A stretch of 36,969 nt of DNA from JAYSFC01 sp041913505 (GTDB lineage: Bacteria > Pseudomonadota > Gammaproteobacteria > Burkholderiales > Burkholderiaceae_C), in the NCBI GenBank assembly GCA_041913505.1, contig JAYSFC010000021.1, forward strand, positions 1 to 36,969, given 5' to 3'. Below, in pieces: positions 30,983 through 36,969 of the stretch. The stretch's first letter is position 1; each line of letters begins with the position of its first letter. The position numbers and the translations under genes were made by a program. The notes under the pieces were generated by a model. That model did no database searches and was not told the origin of the DNA. It saw nothing but the letters and a program-made list of their open reading frames with translations.

Positions 30983-33214
30983 TCAGAGTTCGGCGGCCAT
31001 GGCGCCCAGCCACTCGGCTAGCTGCGCTGAGGGTACAGGGCGGCAGAACAGGTAGCCCTGCATCACGGGGCAGCCCTGCGCGCTGAGCCATGCGCGCTGC
31101 TCCTGTGTTTCCACCCCCTCCGCCACGACGGTCATGCCCAGGCTGCGCGCGATGCTCAGCACGGACAGCGTGAGCGCCCGCGCCGTGTCGCTTGTGGCCA
31201 GATCCTGCACAAAGCTCTTGTCGAGCTTGAGTTCGGTGATCGGCAGGCGGTGCAGGTAGCTCAGGCTCGAATACCCCGTTCCGAAATCGTCGAGCGACAG
31301 CCGCAGCCCGCGCGCGTGCAGGCTGCGGATGTTGGCCTCGGTGGCGGGCTGGGCGTCCATCATCACGCGCTCGGTCACTTCCAGCATCAGGTCGCGGGAG
31401 GCCAGCTTGTGCCGCTGCAGCGCCGCGTGGATCTGGTCCGCGAAGCCGGGGTCGTAGAAGTTGCGCGCCGATAGGTTCAGCGCCACGTGGGGCACGGCCA
31501 GCCCGGAAACGCGCCATTCGGCGAGCTGGCGGCATGCTTCGTCGATGAGCCAGAGCGTGAGGTCCTGGATCAACCCGGCTTCTTCGGCCATGGGGATGAA
31601 GCGGTCGGGTGGAACATGGCCCCACTCCGGGTGGTGCCAGCGCGCGAGCGCCTCCACGCCGTACAGGCCGCCACCGGGCGCAGCGCTGTGCAACTGGGGC
31701 TGGTAGTGCAGCGCCAAGCCCCGCTGGTCGATGACCTGGCGCAGCGCGCGTTCCAGCGCGGCGCGTTCCTGGGTGCGGCGGTTCATCTCGGGGCTGAACA
31801 GGCGCAGCGCATGGCCGCTTTCGCTCTTGGCTTGCGTCATGGCCTGCCCGGCGTGGCGCAGCAGGGTGTCGACGTCGGCGCCGTCTTCCGGGAACAGGGC
31901 AACGCCAATGCTGGCGTGCGACACGGTGGCCTGGCCCTGGATCTCCACCGGCTGGGCAATGCTTTGCAGCATCCGCTGCGCTATAGACGCGGCCCGCGCG
32001 GGCGGGCAGTCCACCAGCAGCACGGCGAATTCATCGCTGGCCAAGCGCGCCACGAGGTCGCGTGCATGGATGCCGTGCCGCAGACGGGCGGCAATCTCGC
32101 ACAGCAGCGCATCGCCCGCGCCGTGGCCCTGGCTATCGTTCACGAGCTTGAAGCGGTCCAGGTCGATGAAGAGCAGCGCGGCGGGCGTCTTGTCCTGGCC
32201 CAACTGGTCGAGCGTCCGCTTGGCGCCGTTGCGGAACAGGGCGCGGTTGGGCAGGCCGGTGAGGGCGTCGAAGTAGGCGAGCTGGTGGATGCGCGCATGG
32301 GCCGCATCGCGCTCGATCGCGACGGCGCACAGGTGCAGGCATACCTCCACCAGGCGGTGGTGTAGTGCGCTGGGGCCGCGGGGCTCGCGGAAGTAGAACG
32401 CGAAGGTGCCCACGACGCGGCCCTCGCGGTTCTTGATGGGGCTGGACCAGCAGGCACGCAGGCCGCAGGGGAGGAAGAGGGCGCGAAAGTCCTCCCACAG
32501 CGGATCGGTGGCAATGTCCGTCACCATCACGGGTTCTCCCCGGAACGCCGCCGTGCCGCAAGAGCCTGCCTTGGGCCCGACGGCCAGGCCGTCGATGGCC
32601 TCGTGAAGGAAACGTGGCAGGCCGGGGGCGGCCAGTGGATGGATGTGCCCGCCATCGTCCACCGCCAGGAGCGACGCGACCACGTCGGGTGCGATCCGCT
32701 CTACTTCGCGGCACACGAGGTTCATGAGCTCGGGCAGAGGCAGCTCGTTCACCATGCCCTCGAGCACCCGCGCCTGCAGCACTTCCTGCATCTTGGCGTG
32801 CGTGATGTCGGTCAACACCGACACCGTGGGGCCTGCCGCGTCCGGGGTGCTTTGGAACTTGCCCGCGTTGATGACCAGCGAAACCCAGCGCGGTTGCTGC
32901 AACCGGTCGTATACCAGCGCCTGGCCGCTGTAGCGGCCCTGCGTCTGCAGTCCTTCGTTGATAGCTTGCCGCAACGCCTTGTCTGCTCGCGGCCCCATCA
33001 GCACGTCGCCGGGCTGCCGCCCCTCGACATCGGCGAGCCGATAGCCGAACATGCGCTCAAAGCCCCGGTTCACATAGGTGATGCAGCGGTGCGCGTCAGT
33101 GATCACGATGGCGCTGTCGCTCGCGTCGAGCACCTGCAGCAGTTCCGCCTGCGCGGTGGGCAGGGCGGAAACGGTGGTCGTTGGAGCGGCGGGTCGTGGT
33201 TCGGGTCCTGCCAT
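30983..33214 (-). CDS. PAS-GAF-GGDEF-EAL cyclic-di-GMP phosphodiesterase
   Basis: This 743-residue cytoplasmic signalling protein has a PAS domain (about 22-140), a GAF domain (about 150-308, with GSCGTAAFRGEP), a GGDEF domain (about 312-470) and an EAL domain (about 482-735). The GGDEF signature is degenerate: ASDEF at 392-396 in place of GGDEF, so cyclase activity is unlikely. The EAL domain looks active: EAL at 521-523, then EVTERV, DDFGTGYSSLSYL, KLDKSFV, AEGVET and QGYLF. It should hydrolyse c-di-GMP, probably under control of PAS/GAF ligands and possibly of GTP bound by the inactive GGDEF domain. No membrane segment is seen. It diverges from aroC. Confidence 0.9.
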   Translation of the reverse strand: MAGPEPRPAAPTTTVSALPTAQAELLQVLDASDSAIVITDAHRCITYVNRGFERMFGYRLADVEGRQPGDVLMGPRADKALRQAINEGLQTQGRYSGQALVYDRLQQPRWVSLVINAGKFQSTPDAAGPTVSVLTDITHAKMQEVLQARVLEGMVNELPLPELMNLVCREVERIAPDVVASLLAVDDGGHIHPLAAPGLPRFLHEAIDGLAVGPKAGSCGTAAFRGEPVMVTDIATDPLWEDFRALFLPCGLRACWSSPIKNREGRVVGTFAFYFREPRGPSALHHRLVEVCLHLCAVAIERDAAHARIHQLAYFDALTGLPNRALFRNGAKRTLDQLGQDKTPAALLFIDLDRFKLVNDSQGHGAGDALLCEIAARLRHGIHARDLVARLASDEFAVLLVDCPPARAASIAQRMLQSIAQPVEIQGQATVSHASIGVALFPEDGADVDTLLRHAGQAMTQAKSESGHALRLFSPEMNRRTQERAALERALRQVIDQRGLALHYQPQLHSAAPGGGLYGVEALARWHHPEWGHVPPDRFIPMAEEAGLIQDLTLWLIDEACRQLAEWRVSGLAVPHVALNLSARNFYDPGFADQIHAALQRHKLASRDLMLEVTERVMMDAQPATEANIRSLHARGLRLSLDDFGTGYSSLSYLHRLPITELKLDKSFVQDLATSDTARALTLSVLSIARSLGMTVVAEGVETQEQRAWLSAQGCPVMQGYLFCRPVPSAQLAEWLGAMAAEL

Positions 33215-33343
33215 GGGCTGGAAGGGTGCGGTGCCAGCGCGGCTGCCGTGAATGGGTCAGACCATCCTAGCAAGGCTTTCCGGGCATGCCAAGCTCCCGT
33301 GCCTGGCCTGGTGGCGGGGGCGGTTCAAGGATAATCGCTGACC

Positions 33344-34441
33344 ATGAGCGGCAATACCATCGGAACCCTTTTTGCAGTCACCAACTTCGGTGAATCCCAC
33401 GGCCCAGCCATCGGCTGCGTGATCGATGGGTGCCCGCCCGGCATGGCACTTTCTGAGGCCGATATCCAGGCCGACCTGGACCGCCGCCGTCCCGGCACGA
33501 GCCGCCACGTGACCCAGCGCAACGAGCCCGATGCCGTGGAGATTCTCTCGGGCGTCTACGAGGGCAAGACCACGGGCACGCCGATTGCGCTGCTGATCCG
33601 CAACACCGACCAGCGCAGCAAGGACTACTCCAACATCGCCCAGAGCTTCCGCCCGGGCCATGCCGACTACACCTACTGGCACAAGTACGGTATCCGCGAC
33701 CCGCGCGGCGGTGGCCGCTCTTCGGCGCGGCTCACGGCCCCTACGGTGGCGGCGGGCGCTGTGGCCAAAAAGTGGCTGGCCGAGAAGTACGGCACCCGCT
33801 TTCGCGCCTGCATGACCCAGCTGGGCGAGTTGCCCATCCCGTTCGAGGGCTGGGAGCATGTGCCGAACAACCCCTTTTTCGCTCCCGTGGCCGACGTGCA
33901 AGCCTACGAGGACTACATGGATGCGCTGCGCAAGGCCGGCGACTCGTGTGGCGCGCGCATCCGCGTGCAGGCCGCGGGCGTGCCCGTGGGCCTGGGCGAG
34001 CCCTTGTTCGACAAGCTCGATGCGGACATCGCCCACGCGATGATGGGCCTGAACGCCGTGAAGGGTGTGGAGATCGGCGCCGGTTTCGCGAGCGTAGCGC
34101 AGCGCGGCACCACGCATGGCGACTCGCTCAACCCGCAGGGTTTTCGCAGCAACAACGCGGGCGGTGTGCTCGGCGGCATCAGCACGGGGCAGGACATCGA
34201 GGTGGCGCTCGCCATCAAGCCCACCAGCTCCATCATCAGCCCGCGCGAATCGATCGACATCCACGGGCAGAGCACCGAGGTCATCACCAAGGGCCGCCAC
34301 GACCCCTGCGTGGGCATCCGTGCCGCGCCCATCGCTGAGGCGTTGCTCGCGCTCGTGCTGATGGACCATGCGCTGCGCCACCGCGCGCAGTGTGGCGACG
34401 TGTCGGTGGAAGTCGCGCCCATCAGCGCCTCGTTCCTGTGA
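33344..34441 (+). CDS. aroC: Chorismate synthase
   Basis: This 365-residue enzyme converts EPSP (5-enolpyruvylshikimate-3-phosphate) to chorismate with reduced FMN, the last step of the shikimate pathway. Family signatures are GESHGPAIGCVIDGCPPG near the N-terminus, RRPGTSRHVTQRNEPD, RPGHADYTYWHKYG with the substrate histidine, GGGRSSARLTAPTVAAGAVA and GFRSNNAGGVLGGISTGQDI. The length is normal. The stop TGA overlaps the GTG start of the nucleotidase gene, so the two are coupled although unrelated in pathway. Confidence 0.97.
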   Translation: MSGNTIGTLFAVTNFGESHGPAIGCVIDGCPPGMALSEADIQADLDRRRPGTSRHVTQRNEPDAVEILSGVYEGKTTGTPIALLIRNTDQRSKDYSNIAQSFRPGHADYTYWHKYGIRDPRGGGRSSARLTAPTVAAGAVAKKWLAEKYGTRFRACMTQLGELPIPFEGWEHVPNNPFFAPVADVQAYEDYMDALRKAGDSCGARIRVQAAGVPVGLGEPLFDKLDADIAHAMMGLNAVKGVEIGAGFASVAQRGTTHGDSLNPQGFRSNNAGGVLGGISTGQDIEVALAIKPTSSIISPRESIDIHGQSTEVITKGRHDPCVGIRAAPIAEALLALVLMDHALRHRAQCGDVSVEVAPISASFL

Positions 34442-36207
34442 ACGCGCCCGGCCGTCTTCGCGCGGCGCTGGCCGCACTGGCCTTCGCATTGGCGGGCTGC
34501 GCTTCGGGGCCCGCGCAGCGGGCCGAGCCGCCGCTCATGGACATCACCGTGATCGGCTTCAACGACCTGCACGGCAACCTGGAGCCGCCGCGCCTGGCCG
34601 TGCCCGTGCCGGCCAGTACAGGTGCCACGGCGGTGCCTGCGGGCGGAGCGGCCTATTTCGCGAGTGCTATCGCGGCCATCAAGGCGCGCAGCCCGCACCA
34701 CGCGGTCGTATCGGCGGGCGATATGGTGGGGGCCTCGCCGCTGGTGTCGGCGCTGTTCCTCGACGAGCCCACGATCGAGGCCGTCAACCGCATGGGCATC
34801 GACTTCCACGCGGCGGGCAACCACGAATTCGACAAGGGCTGGCACGAGCTGCTGCGCCTGCAGCGCGGCGGCTGCGAGAAGTACACGGTGCGCGAGCCCT
34901 GCCAGCTGAGCCAGCCCTTCGAGGGCGCGAAGTTCGGCTTTCTCGCTGCCAACACGCTGCAGGAGAGTGGCCGCACGTTGCTGCCGCCCACGGGCCTTAA
35001 GCGTTTCACGCAGGATGGCGTTACGGTCACCGTGGGATTTGTCGGCCTCACATTGCGCGCCACGCCCACCATGGTGGCACCCGCTGGGGTGGCGGGCCTG
35101 CGCTTCGCCGACGAGGCTGAGACGGCCAATGCCCTGGTGCCCGCACTGCGCGCACAGGGGGCCGATGTGATCGTGGTTGTGATCCATGAGGGGGGCAGCA
35201 CGCATGCGCCCGTCACCGAGCCAGGCTGCGAAGGACTGAGCGGCGACATCGTGCCCATCCTGCAACGGCTCGATCCGTCGGTGGATCTGGTCATCTCGGG
35301 CCACACACACCAGTCCTACATCTGCGACTATGGCCGCGTGGATCCGGCACGGCCCTTTCTGCTCACGAGCGCGGGCCGCTATGGCACGCTGCTGACCGAA
35401 ATCCACCTGGGCGTGGACCCACGCACGCGCCGCGTGGCGCGCAAGACGGCGCGCCAGGTCATCGTGCAGGGCGAGCCCTTCACGGGCGCAGAGGGCTTTG
35501 TGCCGCTGCATACAGGTTTTCCGGTGTTTGCCCCCGATGCTGGCGTGGCACGCATCGTCGAGCGCTACCGAGCTGCCGCAGTCCCGCTGGCCCAGCGGCC
35601 CGTGGGGCAAGCGAGCGGGCCGTTCACGCGCCGCCCCACGGCGTCGGGCGAAACGGTGCTGGGTAACCTCATCGCCGACGCGCAGCTCGCGGCCACGCGC
35701 GCGCCCGAGCGCGGCGGCGCACAGATTTCGTTCATGAACCCCGGCGGCGTGCGTGCCGAGCTGGTGCCCGACGGGCAGGGGCTGGTGCGCTATGGCCAGT
35801 TGTTCACCGTGCAGCCCTTCGGCAACAGCCTGGAGGTGCGCAGCTACACGGGGGAACAGTTGCATGCGGTGCTGGAGCAGCAGTTCGACAGCGGCACGAA
35901 CACGGTGGAGCGCCCACGCATCCTCGCCGTGTCCGAGGGCTTTTCCTACCGCTACGACTTGGCGCAGCCACGCGGGCAACGCGTGAGCGACCTGCGCCTG
36001 CACGGCGCGCCCATTGCGCCGCACGACGTGGTGCGCGTGGCGCTCAGCAGCTTTCTGGCTTCGGGGGGCGACAACTTCACGGTGTTCACGCAGGGGCGCG
36101 ACGCGGTGGGTGGAGGGCAGGATCTCGATGTGTTCGAGGCCTACTTCCGCGAGCACAGCCCCGTGGCACCGCCGCGTGCGGACCGCATCCGGCGCGTGGG
36201 GCCTTGA
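34438..36207 (+). CDS. Lipoprotein 5'-nucleotidase / metallophosphatase
   Basis: This 589-residue secreted enzyme has a lipoprotein signal with lipobox LAGC (Cys21), so it is membrane-anchored on the periplasmic side. The metallophosphatase domain (about 35-310) contains GFNDLHGNLEPP, SAGDMVGASPL, AAGNHEFDKGW, VVVIHEGGS and SGHTHQSY, which carry the two-metal ligands. The C-terminal 5'-nucleotidase domain (about 390-560) has MNPGGVRAELV and the LASGGDNFTVF substrate-binding region. It likely dephosphorylates nucleotides outside the cytoplasm. The start is GTG at 34438, overlapping the aroC stop; the frame is open upstream but lacks the lipobox context. Confidence 0.9.
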   Translation: MNAPGRLRAALAALAFALAGCASGPAQRAEPPLMDITVIGFNDLHGNLEPPRLAVPVPASTGATAVPAGGAAYFASAIAAIKARSPHHAVVSAGDMVGASPLVSALFLDEPTIEAVNRMGIDFHAAGNHEFDKGWHELLRLQRGGCEKYTVREPCQLSQPFEGAKFGFLAANTLQESGRTLLPPTGLKRFTQDGVTVTVGFVGLTLRATPTMVAPAGVAGLRFADEAETANALVPALRAQGADVIVVVIHEGGSTHAPVTEPGCEGLSGDIVPILQRLDPSVDLVISGHTHQSYICDYGRVDPARPFLLTSAGRYGTLLTEIHLGVDPRTRRVARKTARQVIVQGEPFTGAEGFVPLHTGFPVFAPDAGVARIVERYRAAAVPLAQRPVGQASGPFTRRPTASGETVLGNLIADAQLAATRAPERGGAQISFMNPGGVRAELVPDGQGLVRYGQLFTVQPFGNSLEVRSYTGEQLHAVLEQQFDSGTNTVERPRILAVSEGFSYRYDLAQPRGQRVSDLRLHGAPIAPHDVVRVALSSFLASGGDNFTVFTQGRDAVGGGQDLDVFEAYFREHSPVAPPRADRIRRVGP

Positions 36208-36234
36208 AGGCCGGTTTGTGGGTTCTTAAGAGAT

Positions 36235-36283
36235 AAAACACCCAGAGTGCTTTTCAGCCCTGGGTTGTTTGCTATTCTTTTTG
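36235..36283 (-). terminator. Hairpin repeat copy 3, likely bidirectional terminator
   Basis: CCCAG (36241-36245) pairs with CTGGG (36260-36264), extended by AAACA against TGTTT with one bulge. On the minus strand it is followed by GTTTTATCT, so it can end nrdR; it also lies 28 bases after the nucleotidase stop. It shares CAAAAAGAATAGC and GAAAAGCACT at the same 15-base spacing with the element after yihY. Confidence 0.62.
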
Positions 36284-36291
36284 TAGAGGTA

Positions 36292-36741
36292 TTACTTGCG
36301 TACCTCATCCACCAGGGTCTTGAATTCGTCGATGTCCTCAAAGCTGCGGTACACGCTCGCGAAGCGGATGTAGGCAACCTTGTCGAGCTTCTTGAGCTCG
36401 CGCATCACGAGTTCGCCGATGCGGCTCGAAAGCACTTCACGCTGGCCCAGGTTGAGCAGCTTTTCCTCGATGCGCTCGATGGCCGTGTCGATCTGCGTGG
36501 TGCTCACAGGGCGCTTGCGCAGCGCGAGGTTGAACGAGCCGAGCAGCTTGCTGCGGTCGTACTCGATGCGCCGGCCGTCCTTCTTGACGATGGCCGGGAA
36601 GTTCACTTCCGGCCGCTCGTAGGTGGTGAAGCGCTTGTCGCAGGCGCCGCACTGGCGGCGGCGCCGGATGAAGTCCCCGTCCTCGGACACGCGGGTTTCG
36701 ACGACCGGCGTCTCCGGGTGACCGCAGAAGGGGCACTTCAT
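36292..36741 (-). CDS. nrdR: Transcriptional repressor NrdR
   Basis: This 149-residue repressor of ribonucleotide reductase genes has an N-terminal zinc ribbon with CPFC (Cys3, Cys6) and CGAC (Cys31, Cys34). A DNA-contacting RRRRQ stretch lies between them. The ATP-cone domain (about 49-139) has VKKDGRRIEYDRSKL. In the family, dATP/ATP binding controls oligomerisation and DNA binding. The length is normal. It follows glyA by 16 bases on the same strand, a common glyA-nrdR arrangement. Confidence 0.96.
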   Translation of the reverse strand: MKCPFCGHPETPVVETRVSEDGDFIRRRRQCGACDKRFTTYERPEVNFPAIVKKDGRRIEYDRSKLLGSFNLALRKRPVSTTQIDTAIERIEEKLLNLGQREVLSSRIGELVMRELKKLDKVAYIRFASVYRSFEDIDEFKTLVDEVRK

Positions 36742-36757
36742 GGGTGGCGCCGCGCGA

Positions 36758-36969
36758 TCAGCGGTAGACCGGGAAGCGGGCCGTCAGTGCGTTGACCTTG
36801 GCACGCACGGCGGCGATGTTGGCCTCGTCGCGCGGGTTGTCCAGCACGTCGGCCAGCAGGTTCGCGGTGAGGCGGGCTTCCTCGTCCTTGAAGCCGCGCG
36901 TGGTCATTGCGGGCGTGCCCACGCGGATGCCGCTGGTCACCATCGGCTTCTCGGGGTCGTTCGGGATGG
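36758..36969 (-). CDS. glyA: Serine hydroxymethyltransferase, C-terminal part only
   Basis: Only the last 70 or so codons lie in the window; the gene continues beyond 36969. The visible part reads IPNDPEKPMVTSGIRVGTPA, then MTTRGFKDEEARLTANLLAD and ends in VNALTARFPVYR. This matches the C-terminal end of GlyA, which interconverts serine and glycine with tetrahydrofolate. The TSGIRVGTPAMTTRGF block includes the substrate-carboxylate arginine. It lies upstream of nrdR on the same strand. Confidence 0.93.
   Translation of the reverse strand, partial: IPNDPEKPMVTSGIRVGTPAMTTRGFKDEEARLTANLLADVLDNPRDEANIAAVRAKVNALTARFPVYR

Noticed and set aside
33913..36156. A 747-codon open frame on the minus strand
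   Set aside because: It is antisense to the 3' part of aroC and most of the nucleotidase gene. The translation is His/Arg/Ala-rich without known motifs.
1..36969. CRISPR arrays, tRNAs, insertion sequences, prophage
   Set aside because: No regular spaced repeats, cloverleaf-like sequences in the gaps, transposase or phage proteins were seen.

Overview
The window is high-GC DNA from a Gram-negative bacterium. It most resembles the betaproteobacterial family Comamonadaceae (Acidovorax-like). The evidence is the glnA-ntrB-ntrC order, a DUF3348/DUF802/OmpA/DUF2894 cluster, a Bug-type solute receptor, a porin of the porin_4 class, and short intergenic repeats with CAAAAAGAATAGC-like arms. It is almost entirely coding chromosomal DNA. 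The longest gaps between genes are about 190-200 bases (5484-5670, 7087-7286, 10477-10666, 23752-23941). I see no IS element, prophage, tRNA, rRNA or CRISPR array.

Layout. 1-5483: a terminator for an upstream gene, rsuA, a beta-propeller protein, a polysaccharide deacetylase, a sterol-desaturase-type hydroxylase, an EI24 membrane protein and a MoaB/CinA-like protein, all on +. 5484-10476: the nitrogen-control block. glnA has a recognisable NtrC site and a sigma-54 promoter, then come a terminator, a small secreted protein, ntrB and ntrC. 10667-12262: a GT39/ArnT-like glycosyltransferase. 12298-13071 (-): xth. 13167-17542 (+): a four-gene operon of unknown function. 17524-19500 (-): thyA, a DUF4337 protein and folA. 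19624-21478 (-): an FAD-linked oxidoreductase and a DUF2069 protein, then yihY on +.

22813-27836: a divergent LysR regulator facing a porin, a Bug receptor and a CocE/NonD hydrolase. This looks like a regulated uptake-and-hydrolysis unit for an unknown organic substrate. 27891-30425 (-): a DUF962 protein, an alpha/beta hydrolase and metY. 30516-34441: a CBS protein (+), a PAS-GAF-GGDEF-EAL protein (-) and aroC (+). 34438-36969: a lipoprotein 5'-nucleotidase (+), then nrdR and the 3' end of glyA (-).

The most interesting locus is 13167-17542. It pairs a MotA/ExbB/ZorA-like membrane protein carrying a tail of about 580 residues with a small MotB/ZorB-like protein. The small protein has an aspartate at the start of its single membrane helix and an OmpA peptidoglycan-binding domain. 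Two soluble DUF proteins flank them. The three downstream genes have ATGA overlaps or close spacing. It reads as an ion-driven stator or motor of unassigned purpose. A second unusual signal is a family of small hairpin repeats found at gene 3' ends (around 19520, 22740 and 36240).
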